Source of the DNA: Owenia fusiformis
Taxonomy: Eukaryota > Annelida > Polychaeta > Sabellida > Oweniidae
DNA length: 64,000 nt
NCBI GenBank assembly: GCA_903813345.2
Contig: CAIIXF020000003.1
Location: forward strand, 18,058,931 to 18,122,930
Direction of reading: 5' to 3'
Shown here: positions 34,801-49,800 of the stretch, in pieces
How the letters are laid out: each line of letters opens with the position of its first letter
Position numbering within the stretch: the stretch's first letter is position 1
Position numbers and translations under genes: made by a program
The notes under the pieces: generated by a model
The model's database searches: none
What the model was told of the DNA's origin: nothing
The model's input: only the letters and a program-made list of their open reading frames with translations

Positions 34801-37800
34801 GTGGATCATCAAATAATATTTTTGGGACAGAATCTCCCAGTGATTAATCTATATTATGCTATAAAAAACTACTGTTTTTTATCTATTTATAAAGATCACT
34901 AAACATATTTGCATAACAGTGATATAGAGATAGATTGATAGAGATGTATGATATTTAGTGCAAGCATTCTTTTGTATAATGTAAAAAATTCTTTATCTAA
35001 AGTTTGTATGGAATTTATATATTTTTCTTAATCTTATTCAATATAGTCTTTAAGTACTACATGCACCTTTTACTTGAACTCATCATACGATGACATTGAT
35101 TTTTTTTGAACAATGTCATATATTTTGACATATTTCCTAGATGTGAAGATCAGAATATTGATCAAATAAAGAGTATACATTTTAATAGAAAAAACTACTT
35201 TTCATATATGAACTGAATACTCTTAAAGTTTATCCGAGAAATATTTGTCTGAAGAAGCAATCGTTAACTGTGGAGTACCCCAAGGGTCTGTTCTAGGCCC
35301 CCTCCTATTTATCATATTTGTAAATGATTTCTATCTAGTTTCTGATAAACTCAAACTGGTGATTTATGCGGATGACACTAATATATTATGTAGTGATTCC
35401 AATCTTGATAATTTGACCACAACCGTAAATTCTGAACTTTGTGACATCAATGATTGGTTGTTGGCCAATAAACTCACTTTAAATGTTAAGAAAACAAAAT
35501 ACATGGTCTTTGGAAATAAAAGAAATATATCTGTGAACAATGAAATAAAAATTGCAAAATTCTAATCTTGAAAAAGTAGATGAGATAGGATTCCTGGGAG
35601 TAATTATTGATTCAAAATTATCTTGGGCTCCCCATATCAATGCTTTTCATAGAAAAGTTTCAAATGTTATAGGAATGTTATATCGAACAAATTATGCTCA
35701 TACTTTAAATTCAAAGATGATAATATATAACTCTCTGATTTTTTCTCATCTTAATTACTGTAATATTTTATGGGGAAATGCTTGTAAGAATCTATTAAAT
35801 AAACTACTGATATTGCAAAAGAAAGGACGATTCTCGGTTTGGAGAACAGTCTCCTGGGCTAATAATTTTTTCATGAAAAATATAGAAATATTACCCAAAT
35901 TAAACTATGAATATTCAAAAGAGGACATTTAGATCTACAAGATGTAAAAATAACAAATTGGTCTGAAGCAGGGATAACGCTCAATTTGACCGATTCAATA
36001 AATTACAAGTCTCGATTTGGGGAAAGAAGTTCATCAGTGTACTGCGCGAATATTTTTTTGCGAAAAATCTAGAAATATTACCCAAATTAAATTATAACTA
36101 TTCAAAAGAAGACATTCAAATCTATATTATGTAAAAAAATCAAATTTGTCCGAAGCAGGGATAATGCTCATTTAGATTGATGAACTTAGTTCTCCAAACC
36201 GAGAATCGTCCTTTGTTAGATTAATAACAAATTCAGATAGATTAGCTCAAACATTCCCAATTTTTCAAGATCTTAAAATACTTAATATTTATCATATTCA
36301 CACAATCCAAACTGTTTCATTCATGAAAAAAGTTATAAGCAAATCTGTACAGTTCCCTTCAAAATTATACGATCACTATTTCAAAACTAGAGAAAACATA
36401 CATCAACGTATAACTCGATTTGGTCATAACTTAGATATTCCTAAACATAGAACCAGAATTGGTGAAAATTCTATTAAGGTCCATGGTTCATATATATGGA
36501 ATTCCCTCAATGAAGATATTAGAAATAAACCATTAAATTCACTCATATCTCGTTTGAAAATTGACCTCTTGAGTACAGAGTAACCAAAACATTTATTTCA
36601 TTTCTTTATTGTCTCATATTATTGTATTTGTATATTGTATTTATATTATATTATTGTATTGACCTATGTACCACTTTAAATGTTCACAGTTTATCATGTT
36701 TATTGTAAATTTAATTATGGGCAGTCATACACCCCTGGGGTGTCATAGCCTGTATAATGTTGTAATTTTTGTAATGAAAACTGAAATAAATTATTTTGAA
36801 ATTGAATTGAATTGAAAAATATAATATCCGTAAAGTCAAGAACTACAAAAGACTCGTTCAATATGGGCTACTGTGTCAAAGTTGCCAGATAAGAAGTTTC
36901 ATCGAGTTTATATGCAGAAATGAAAAGAGCAATTTAGTGTTGCTTTGATAAAAAGTCGAGACAACATTCTGGCTTTGCGTATCTGATACTCAGTATAGCA
37001 CTATAATTTATATTGATAAATACAAAGCTGTAGTATCTTTAATTGCATATGTGAAAAGACTTGTAATTAGCCGGATGCTTTTCTGCAAAACTGCCATTAA
37101 GAGCAAATTCTGTCTTTCATTTAGGTATGTTGACTTATTTTTCAATGAACATTTCCATTTTGAACTTTTTGCACTTACACTTGAATAATTGAGTGATCTC
37201 ACCCGGTTCAGTAATCTTCAGGGTGTTAGTTGCTTGTTTTTTTCTGTTGTGGAAAATACCAAAATATTTCATCTTTTTGTAGGGGGGCCAACAGATTATC
37301 TACAGGGTGGCATGAACTTGTCATATTTTCAACAGAGTGGCATGAACTTGTTATATTTTCATCAGGGTGGTATGAACTTGACATATTTTCAAAACGGTGG
37401 CATGAACTTGTCATATTTTCAACAGGGTGGCATGAACTTGACATATTTTCATCAGGGTGGTATAAACTTGATTATTTTCATCAGGGTATGAACTTGTCAT
37501 ATTTTCAACTAGGTGGCATGAACTTGTCATATTTTCAACAGGGTGGAATGAACTTGACATATTTTCAACAGGGTGGCATGAACTTATCATATTTTCAATT
37601 AAGTGGCATGAACTTGTCATAGTTTCAACAGTGTGGAAAGAACTTGACATATTTTCAATAGGGTGGCATGAACTTATCATATTTTCAATAAAGTGGCATG
37701 AACTTGACATATTTTCAAAAGGGTGGCATGAACTTGTTATATTTTCAACAGGGTGGCATGAACTTGTCACATTTTCAACAGGGTGGCATGAACTTATATT

Positions 37801-40800
37801 TTCAATAGGGTGCCATGAACTTGTCATGGGGTGGCATGAACTTGTCATATTTTCAACAGGGTTACATGAACTTATATTTTCAATAGGGTGGCATGAACTT
37901 GTCACATTTTCAACAGGGTGGCATGAACTTATATTTTCAATAGGGTGCCATGAACTTGTCATGGGGTGGCATGAACTTGTCATATTTTCAACAGGGTGGC
38001 ATGAACTTATATTTTCAACAGGGTGGCATGAACTTATATTTTCAATAGGGTGCCATGAACTTGTCATGGGGTGGCATGAACTTGTCATATTTTCAACAGG
38101 GTGCCATGAACTTATATTTTCAACAGGGTGGCATAAACTTATATTTTCAACAGGGTGGCATGAACTTATATTTTCAACAGGGTGGCATGATCTTGTCATA
38201 TTCTCATGAGCATACATCACTTGGTTGCTATTATCTTTATATCAATGATTTCCCCACCAAATGCTACTTGGATATATAGAGATTATCCTATATGAGGTTC
38301 AGGATATTGGGATTATCCCGAGGCTAATATAATATATTTGCCCGAGGGCCGCAGGTCCCGAGGGAAAATATATTATATTCACTGCTACCCATCTAATTAC
38401 ACAGACGTGTCGTCGGTGTATCATGGCGGAACTTCCTCCGGGACTAGGTTTCGGTAAGATTTTTTTATTTCCCAATTTACACCTACTTATAAGTCACGTT
38501 GTGGATAATAATTTGGCTCGAAGTTAAGGAGGATAGTCTAGTTTGAGAATGTGTCGATGGTTTTAGGTTGCATATGTTAACAAAGACACAATTCACGTAT
38601 TTAGTCCCTCACTTTTCTTACACTGACGATCGGCATTAATATTGCCAATATTACACTGATATTGGTCGTTCGTCAGTGTAATTTCAAAAAGTGGTTTTTG
38701 ATAGACTTTTTGTTCCAAAATTTGTGAATTTATTTAAAACCAACTTTTAGAGGTCACTCATATCTTCTAATTAGCCACAATTCATACCAATGCATAGCAT
38801 TCATCCTCCCGTGTTTTTTGCTGAAAAAATTAAGAAAATCGGTTCATAAATAAGCGAGAAATGAACTTATCAGTGCATGAAAATGGTTCTGAGAAAAATG
38901 CATTTCAAAATTTTAGTTCTCATAGAAACCAATGGTACAATGATATCTAAAACATAATTTATTCTTCGTTTTAACCTGGTTAGACAATCAACATTGGTTT
39001 TTTATGAAAGTCTAACATATTTAGAAAAGATTGACATCGAAAAAGTTTTTGGTACCTTAGTGACATCACTAATGTTTCAAAATATTTTTGATATACTAAA
39101 ACATTGAAGTGGCCCATTAAATATGGCATTTTATTATTGAAATAGTGTGTCCTTTGTTCAACCTTTGCATTGGGGTTAAAAAGATAATCTTTTTTGAAAT
39201 GCATTAAGAAATATTTGATGATTAAGAAATTTCAACTTTTTTTGAAAAATGGCGGGAAATTTGAATATTTGAGAAATGAAATGCTCACAACTTTTTTTTC
39301 CAAAAAATTTTTTGTTCAAAAATCTCTAAAATCACTTTTTAAGTCCTGACAAATAGTAAATGAATGATAAAAAAATATTTTCAAACTTAAGACGGGGACT
39401 TTAAAGAGAAAATATGCTGTCTTTAAAATGCAAGGGGAGACATATAATGAGTATATGATGTAGTCCTTCCTGTATGGTCACTTTGACCATTCTGCCTGTG
39501 TAAGATATGTGTTCTTGATCTCCACAATCCTTTGATATTCAAAATAACATAAATAACATGGTATTAACACAGGGCTAGGAATAACTAAGGGATTACTAGT
39601 TGAACTTTAGGGACTTAACATTTTCAGACAAATATTTTTGACTACAGTTAAAGACATGAAAATGTGGAAATTTCTCCTAAAGATTTTTAGTAAAACTCTA
39701 TATTGTGAATTTCATTTGGAGAAATAACGAGATCAGTTTAAAATCGTTAACCTGATGCATGAGGAATATGAAAGGGAAAATACATGTGAGATAAATATTA
39801 TGGAAATGATAAAAAAGTTGTATAGCAAAAGTATTAATAGATTAACAGATATTGATCCAAATATACATGTGATAAATTGTACGTGCACAAATGCATATCC
39901 ATTTGGAAGATTGATTACCATCCCATATGTAATTGAAAAAAGGCATTAAATTAATGACGATACCACATATAATTAAGGCCAGGAAAAATAGTCAGGTTTG
40001 TGGATGTCGGATGGATGTCAGAACATCAGAGGCATTTTGGCTAAACAAAATGTTGTTTTCAACTTCTCAATCTTTTAAATGACTAAAAAGAAAAAACATT
40101 TTCAAAAGAAGAAAAATATATACATGAACTATGTGGGCAGGTTTAAAATATGAGACCCTGGAGACGGGAAACAATAATATTTTAATATTTTTCCTGGCCT
40201 AAGTCATATTTGATACCATAACCATACAGAATGATTGATGATTCATAAAACATTAGCTACTCTTCAAATAAAACAAATTTGTCAGCATGTCAATATTACT
40301 TCAAAACAATGTAGTAATTCAAATAATAGAAATGTTCTCGTGACTTTCTAAAAATGTTATTGTGACTTTCAATTTCAAAGGGCAGATATGTGTAACTGAT
40401 CACATATAAGTTAAAGAATTCCCATTATCTATAGGTTCTGGGGTTTTATTTAAAATGGTTTAGTGTAAATGTTATTGTGACTTTCACAGGGCAAAAATGT
40501 ATAATTGATCAATCACATATAAGTTAAAGCATTCCCATTATTCATGGCTTGTTGGGTTTTATATAAAACAGTACAGTTAAACCTGTATATCTGAACACCT
40601 GGCTAATCCAAACACCTTCCAATTTGAACACTTTTTTTCGGTCCCATTTTTTCCTCCCATTGACTCCCATGTTAAAAAAACCTTGAAATCTGAACACCTC
40701 CTAATCTGAACAGTGAACAACCAGATTTGAAAAACTGACTGACCTGTCTAATCTGAACATTTTATCAGAAATCAAATGTCTGGACATTGTTATGATAGCT

Positions 40801-43800
40801 AGGATTCAATCAGTAAATGTTTCATAATCACAAAGACAACACAGACACATTTGCAGACAAGATTATATCATGAGAAAGAGAAAAAATTCAACTTCGTAAT
40901 ATCCTATCACTAAAATGCCTCCTAAAAAGGCACATCTGACATCCTGAATGCCCTTGATATTTTGAAAGATTATGCATCATCTCGAATGAGCACTCGTGAA
41001 AAATTTATTGAAGAGGGTATCTACTCAAATATTGCTAATGCCAACAACAATGAACGACTTTTTCAAGCTAAAGTAAAGCAGTGCTATGTAACCATAATTT
41101 AATTTAATAATTTAACAAGTCATTTAATAAGCATAAGATTTCGTACAAGACTATCATATACTTATTCAGTGTATTACAAAGTTTTTGCCAAAATTAAAGA
41201 GTTATTTTTCCAAAAATAATGAAATTGTTCAAAATGTAAATAAAACATAGCATATACATGTAGGCTATAGGCCTATTGTAGAATAAACTCATCAACAACA
41301 TGTATTGTTTTCTGACTAAGTATTAAGTGTTCAATATAGTGGACTGAACAATGAAAATCCCCCCCCCCCCCCCCGACCAACAATATCCTCGAAATTTGAA
41401 CACCTGCCAATTTGAACGCTTTTGGCTGATCCCATGGGTGTTCGGATTAGACAGGTTTTACTGTATAGTTTAGATAAAAATACATAATTATATAATTTGT
41501 GATGTATAAGTTAATCATTCCCAATTATCCATAGTAAGTGGAATAGTGGGGTTTTATATAAAACATGTACATAATGTTATGTTAGTGTAACTTTAGAAAT
41601 GCAGGCATGTATAGCATAGATAGGTAAAGTTGTAATTAATATAGACTATACAGTTGTATGTTAATATAATATAGATACTATAGTACAGCAGTATGGTTTG
41701 TAGAATATGATACAATTAAAAGAGATGAAAGCGGGAAGAAAGTAATCAGAAGGGGTGTATTATGCTGCCATACTGTATAAGTGGTAATATTGCCTAATCA
41801 TTTAATTTGCCTATTGCCTAATTTTTGTCAGGTTTGGAAAATGAAATGTTAGAAATATAACTTCATAATGTTATCCAATCGGAAAATTAAAATTAGGAAA
41901 ATGATCAAATCTGACCATTCAGCAAACTAACCACTCGATTTAAATACCACTTACAGTATTAAAAGCCGGGTTGCCGTATCAACTTGAAAGTTAAATGGAT
42001 TCGAGTGAAAACTTTCACTGCGCAGAACAATCATTTTCTTATTAAAATGTTAAAGATATATACACTATAGTATATTACAGCTGTATGGTGTGTTGAATAT
42101 GATATGATATAAAATAGAGGATAAGTTATAAGAAGACATGCACTACATATATGGCCATTCATCTGCATCTACTGTCTTATAAACTGAATACAGAAAAACC
42201 TCCAAAGTTTAACACTTCTACAAATGGAACATCCCTTCGTGTTGGTCTTGGATTGTGTCATTGTTGTACTTAAATGGTGGGGTGGGGGACTTAGACACAT
42301 ATAAGTGCTTGAAATAATTTCTGGAATTTCTGGTTTCTTACTTTATTTATATAGAGTGTTTAATTTAGAGCCTAACAAAAACTCATGCTTTACTCCTTGC
42401 TAATTCCACAAGTTTCCACTATATTTTCATGGTTCTTTTCAAAACGACCACAATTTCACTTGTTTAATAGGTTCCCTATCAGTCAATGTAGAGACAGATT
42501 ATTAATTCCCTCCAGTGTTTAGACCAAGGAGGAACTAAAGTTTGTAATAACCGCATGTTTTCAATTAATCAAGCAATCTTGAAGAACTCTTGCAATATTT
42601 GTCAAGAGAAAATAATGCATTAATCTACTCGTGAACTCTGTCAAGTTTGTTGTTATGCAGTGATATGTTCATTATCGAGTCAAGATGACTAAATGCCCTC
42701 TATCTGGAGATTAAACAATGTTTTGAATGATGTAACAAGAATCAAATTTATCACTAAAAACATGACTATTGGGAAATATGGGGTGGACTGACTTTTTCCC
42801 ATCAGCCCTTAGCTCAGGATTTCATTCTGTGTTTTCATTAGCCAATGAATGATGGGAATGAATTCTCTGTTTCAAACAATCCTGTACATGACTAACCTCT
42901 GGTGGTTTAATGTATAGACACATCTCACGATGTTATTCCAAAAGTTTCAGAAGTAACTAAATTATACACATTTATATTATACTATACCGTACCGTACCGT
43001 ATTTTATCATATCGTATTATATCGTATTGTATCATATTATATTGTATCGTATTATATCATATTATATTGTATTATATCATATTATATTATATCGTATTAT
43101 ATCATATTATATTATATCGTATCATATCATAATAATTATATCGTATTATATCATATTATATTATATCGTATCATATCATAATAATTATATCGTATTATAT
43201 CATAATAATTATATTGTATTATATCATAATATATTATATCGCATTATAATATATTATATCGTATTATAATATATTATGTATAATTACATCATTATATTAT
43301 ATGATATCATATTATACATTAAATGTACATGGCATATCTTCTGTTTGCAGGTGTGGCGGCAGTTTGACAAAGACTGTAGTGGTTACATAGAAGCTGATGA
43401 ATTAAAGGTAAATATCAATGGTAATTAAATCATTAAGGTGGGCTTAGCTAGCTTTTGCCCAGGAGGTTTACTTTTCAAAAAAATCAGGGGGTTCACTTTT
43501 GACAACTTTGGCCCAAAATCACTTGAAAAGTGTATAGAATGGTAAAAACTGCATGATTTTGAAAGAATCTTTGGCAAAGAGGAGGGGGAATACTGAACCC
43601 CCCTGGCTACGGGCCTGTATGTGTATGTTAAACAAAAAGAAATTGCATAATACATCCCACTAGATTTCAACTATATAACAAAATAAATAAATAAAACTAT
43701 GACAATTTTTATTTTTAAGCATTTCTGCTTTTCTTAAAAAAAATAAAACCATTTCCTTTTCTTTATAGGCATTTCTGCGCCACTTATTAAAGGAAAATAA

Positions 43801-46800
43801 AAAAGACATAGAAGTCACAGAAGAGAAACTCATAGAATATACAGGAACAATGGTAAGTTTTATAACTTACATAACTTATATATAACTTATAAGTTTTATG
43901 AATAAAATTAAACTGAGCTACCGTATTCTCTCTAATTGGTGCACAGTGTGGTTTCCAAAATTGAAATTTAAAAGGGTAAGATATTGAGAGATTCCAATAA
44001 GTACACATACAAAAACATTTAGAAAAAAATATCACCAAAATCTCTTTAGTTGTTATCACAACAGATATTTGAGGAAAACAATCAAAACAACCTAATATTG
44101 AGGATATGTGTAACTACTAGATCAATGCCATACCATAAATGTGAGGTAACATATTATCCATGACCATTCTCATACTCGAAAGTGGAAAAATCTGACCATT
44201 ACTATTCCTCAAAGGTCATAATTTGGAGGGCATTCTCATACCAGATTCTAAATTTTGGGTCCATTGCCATACCAAATGTCATTAAAGGTACCCATGTGTG
44301 TGTGCCGAGGATCTCTGTCAATGTTTATATACAGTGAACCCCCCGGGATGTTCGGAGGCTACCTTCTTCTAAGGCCACTGTATCGTGGCCTTCGTCCAAA
44401 GATAAATTCCTGCATGTATAACTGGTCATGTCTTAATCATAAAATTTAAAATCAAATGTCCGCCATTTTTCCACATCACAATTTGAATTGCGAGTTTTGG
44501 TCTTATTACCTCACCAAAAATTCCAAAACACACATGAAGTGATCACAGTATAAGTTCACATCTTCTGGATCGCTAACCGGTCACATTTTAATTAATGATT
44601 TATTTATCTGGCGATTTTTAAAATATTCAATGAATTTATGACACGCCGGCCAGCTTTTTTCAAATGGAGTTCACAGTATTCCAGATGAAATTACCTCTAG
44701 CCAAGAATTGGCTCGAGACTTGAGTAATTCGGAGGATGAAAAACATATACCCAGCTATTTTCATTCAAGTTGTTAAAATTGCACAAAATACAAATGATTT
44801 TCTCGATTGGAATGACAGAAACTCGGTCAATATAATTAAAATAATCCATCAAGTCAAATGTTAAAATTTGCCTTTCACTGGGCTTTCGTCTAATTAGAAC
44901 GTAGTAGAATGTGCTAATGTTTATGAATGAGGTGTATGTAACCCCTACTCCGAGGCAAAGGAACAATTCCCTCACGCATCATTATTATCATCACTGTACA
45001 GAATTCTTACGAGTTTCAATGACAATATACTATTACTATTATTACTATGGCAACAAAACCTTTTTAACGTAGCATTGGAATTGGAAGATAATTTTTCTGT
45101 AGAAAATCTTGCAGAACTGTGACTTTTTTTTCATTTAGAATATGATGTGTAACTATGAGCTGTGGAGTCCCCAAGATTAGATTGACTTAAATTCATCTAT
45201 TGATTACCTTGATATTGATAGGCATATAGGAATCTCTAGATTTTAGATAATATTAATAACTAAATATGACAAATTACTTACACTAGTTTAATCCTGCTAA
45301 AAATTCACTTAACTGTGAATTTCAATATTAAGTTACAAATAGGTCACATTGACCTCCTATATATTCCCATCAAATGTTTTTTAAATGCACACAAATTACA
45401 AGTATATTGCATAATATTGTTATAGAACTAAATTCTTGGATGAGGAAAATTCAGATTACCAAGCTAAAATACATGTAACTTCTGTTCTAAACAGTTCAAT
45501 ATTTGATTGACAGCTCTATTTTAGCACCTTCCATATTTGGGCATGAAATTGATGGCCTATGTTAAAACTCCAAGGTCAAGCTGATCTGGTCACTCTCTAA
45601 GACAACTTTAGAACATAGATTTGACCAAAATTGACCAATTCCACCTTTATTTTTCTCAACTGAAACATATTTATAGCTATAGTTTACCTTTCAATTCATT
45701 GTGAGCTATCTAATACCAGTTTATTTGAGGTGTTTCATCATTATCATTTACATCTTGAAAGGAGAATTTTGCAGTATTTTATTTGACTATTTTGTCAAAA
45801 TATTTTGGAGAACAATTTCATTATCTTCACTAGTTAAGGGTTTCACTCAGGTTGAATGACAATTTCAAAGTTGAGCATTATGGGCAGAGACCATGTTTAA
45901 CTGAGACCAACCACTTATAAATGATATAGTGTATAATCGTTCAACGATCTATCTATTCCTATGCTTTATATAATGTACAACTAAAAGGTTTCCATATGGT
46001 ATTGTTATCTAAAATCTTAATGAAACAAATACAAAGTAAAAATATCTTGGACTACGAACCCTTTAATATGATTTCCAACTATAAATCGTTAGATCTACCC
46101 TTTTCATGGAGCATTTCTTACATTTTACTCAGTTAAGATAATTACCATCGATTTCTAGCACACAGTGAAACCTGTCCCAGTGGAACACATTTGGTACTTC
46201 TAAAGGTATTCTAACTGGAGGTGTTTTACTAATAGGAGTTCATTTTACATTAAGTCAGTTTGTCTTGGGACTCAAAAAGGTGTTCTACTTACAGAGGTGT
46301 TCCTCTTTATAGGTTTCACTGAATATCAAATCAAAATAAGTAACAATAAAACATTTTCTGTCTTTATGTAGCTAAAGTCACTCCTATTCCTATAGATGAA
46401 AGTAAGTTCCATTAGAGATCATTAAAATCTCATCAATACAAGAATTGTTAAGTTGTTGGTGATACTCAAGAGGGTCTGGTACATTACAGCGAAGCTTGAA
46501 AATATTGTTTATTTACAAAGTTAATTCAATGTATTACTTTTTAAAACTGAACAAAGAGCAAATAAATTTCAATTTCGGAACTTGTATGAACTTTTTTTGA
46601 ACTTTTTCAAACTTTGATATTTCCAGAAATTCAAGGTTTGTTGAATGAGAAGTCAAATTGTGTTAAAGACAAGCTGTTTCTACTATTAGCATCAATAGAA
46701 TTTATGACTAATTAGTATTTTCAATCTTGCATCCTTGTATCCTTGTTTATATAGGTAAAATGTCAGTGGTAATGATGGTTTATTTGATTTTTTTTTGTGT

Positions 46801-49800
46801 AATGCTGCAAGGTCAATAGTAAGTCACTCTGTCATTCTTAGCATTAATCATGTATACCTGTATCTATATCCTCATTTAAATCTCTGTTGAAATATGTTTA
46901 GTCTGAACTCGGTGAGAAAATCCTCGGTCAGAACTACATATAAGTGTGGATATCCTCAGTAAGAAAATCATCTGTCAGAAATAAGTGAGAATATCTTCAG
47001 TAAGAAAATCCTGTCAGAAATAAGGGAGAATATCCTCAGTAAGAAAATCCTCTGTCAGAAATAAGTGAGAATATCTTCAGTAAGAAAATCCTGTCAGAAA
47101 TAAGGGAGAATATCTCAGTAAGAAAATCCTCTGTCAGAAATAAGTGAAAATATCCTCAGTAAGAAAATCATCCATCAGAAATAAGTGAGAATATCCTCAG
47201 TAAGAAAATCCTCTGTCAGAAATAAGTGAGAATATCCTCGGTAAGAAAATCCTCTATCAGAAATAAGTGAGAATATCTTCACTTAGAACTCTGTGGGAAT
47301 AGCCTTAGTCACAACTCATCTCAACTCATCAGAAAAGCATTTCAGACTCACATAAATGTTCAAAACTTATTCACATTGCTGTTTTAATCTCAAGATTTGT
47401 GATGCAATACAGGGTGTCCTGAAAAAATTGAACCAAAATGAGATGAGAATAACTCTTTTTTCCTTCATCAAAAAAGTTAACCTTTTCTATGATGCTACTA
47501 GATGCGAGTAGAAATAATCTTGATTATTATCATTAAATATTCAAATTTCAGTCAAAGTGATGCCATATTTGGAATCTAGATGTAAAATTCCATCTTAAAA
47601 GATGGTTTGAAAATTGTTTATCAACTTCGAAAATTTTCTTTTTGAAAATGTGACTTCTAGTTTGGGGAGATTCCCCATAGACCCCATGTTACAAAATCAC
47701 AAAATATGAAATATCTTTTTTTGTCTTGGACAGATAACATTTCCTTTACTGGACATATTTAAATTTGTATAACTATTAGATACAAAAGTGTGATATAAAA
47801 ATTTCTCAATTAAAACAGATGTAATTTAAATTAAAGGGAACTTTCTATTATTTGGGACACCTTGTAATTACATATACACATGTGTGATCTTGTCACTTGT
47901 CAGTATAATAAATTCCATATTGCTCCCCCTCTTATCTACCCCTATCTATTGCTAAACTGAATAACTTTCCTTACCATATTTCTATATACAATAAATTAAT
48001 AATTATCTTTTTGTTTTTCAGCTCCAGTTATTTGACCAAAATAAAGATGGCAAACTCCAGCTTAGTGAAATGGCAAAGTAAGTGAAAGTGTTTTGTTTCT
48101 TATCATTTTATTAACAGAATTTATGATGGAAAAGTTGATATTCTTATGACCTATAAAATATATGGCATTATGATCAATATTCTTTTTGTTAAAAAGACTT
48201 TAATTTATACAATGTACATTAGATCTCTAAATTCATTGTACATATAACTGATGCCTATGCATGTTTATACACTGTACAAAATGCATCCTGTATAATACAG
48301 GTATATCAGAACGATTCATGAATAAAGCCAGGGGGAAAAGCAAATTTGTTAATGTTTTTTTCACAAAAAGTTTGAAATATTTGGAAATGCATTGAAATGC
48401 AGCATTTGAACAATGTAAAAACATTTTTATTTATAAATTTATTTCAATGACTGTTTCATACTGGCATTACTAGCCATGTCTTTATATATGTATTTCATAC
48501 TTACAGAGGTTCTAGGTACATAACGAGCGGGAATATATACTGTATCTAGCCAAGGCCAGGGGCGGGATGGATACACGCTGTATCCATCCAGGTCCCGCTC
48601 CTGAAATTTTTTTTCAAAAAAATTTTCACATTCTTTTTCAAAAATTTTTTTTCACATTTTTTTCACAATTTTTTTTCAAATTTTATTTTTCAAAATATGA
48701 GTTATATGAGCTTGAAAATCTCAGAAACTTAAAGAACCACTTTATAAAACCAAGAAAATGCGTATCTTAAGTATATTTTTGAATTTTGGAACTTTATAAG
48801 GTATATGACGTACCTAGAACATCAGTAGGTATGAAATACATCTGTTAAGTACGGTCGGTTTCGGATACAGGGTTTATCCCTCGGGAAATATGTGTATATC
48901 CCTCGGTCCCTGCGGTCCCTCGGGATATACACATAATTCCCTTGGGATAAAACCTGTTTCCAAAACCTCCCAGTACATAACCCTTATATATTAAACTGAC
49001 ATATGATATAAATAATATAAATAGATCAAAGATACAATAAAATATTTCTGACAAACCTTCATACCCCCTTTTTGGGGATAGCTTTGTTAACAATGATGCA
49101 AACTGAAAAAATAGCACCCCCTTGACAATTGCTGGCTAGGCCCCTGAGATTGATATGGTTATGAGTCAATGAAAGATAAATGTATATATGGATTTTCAAG
49201 TCTAAACAATTAGTTCAATTACATTCTGCAAAGTTTATTAGAATGATCATTTTACAACATTGAATGTCCTGAGATCGATAACTGATTCCAGTTTAATAAG
49301 GTCATCCAAGGAAATCTTTGCACAAGAATGGTTCTGAACTTTGGAAATTTCATTATAACAGCATATTACAGATTCATTCATTAATACAGAAAAAGCAATT
49401 GTCTACTGTCATGACATCTATATGTCGATACATCTTTGACTTTTAAGAGCAGCTTAGAGCTTTTTTGAATTAAAATAACCACATTTCCGATCCGGTTTTG
49501 GCAACACAGCCTAATAATGCAGCAAAACATATAACTAGTTGACCTAACAATATTGAAAAATAGATTTGTTTAATTGCATTATTATATCTTTGTAGATTTT
49601 GTATTTTGACAGGACAAAACATTAACTTCTAATCTTCCCGGTTGACTAAATATCAGAGATTGCATTTCCGACTTTTATATCAAATTTTGTCTTTTTCAGA
49701 CTTCTTCCAGTTCGTGAAAACTTCCTTTGTAGACCTATATTTAAGGTATGCCCTTATATAGGAGTAAGTACTTTATTTATAATTTTATATGGATCTATAC

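Noticed and set aside
37411-38220. Minus-strand 269-codon frame of Ser-Ser-Cys-His-Pro repeats
   Set aside because: It is a translation of the 30-bp minisatellite. Comparable frames exist on the other strand, and there is no domain or gene context.
39755-39949. 64-codon frame with protein-like composition
   Set aside because: No motif, no splice signals in agreement with a gene, and an opposite-strand frame of equal size. Left uncalled.
43027-43269. Tyr/Ile/His-rich frame
   Set aside because: Translation of the AT microsatellite.
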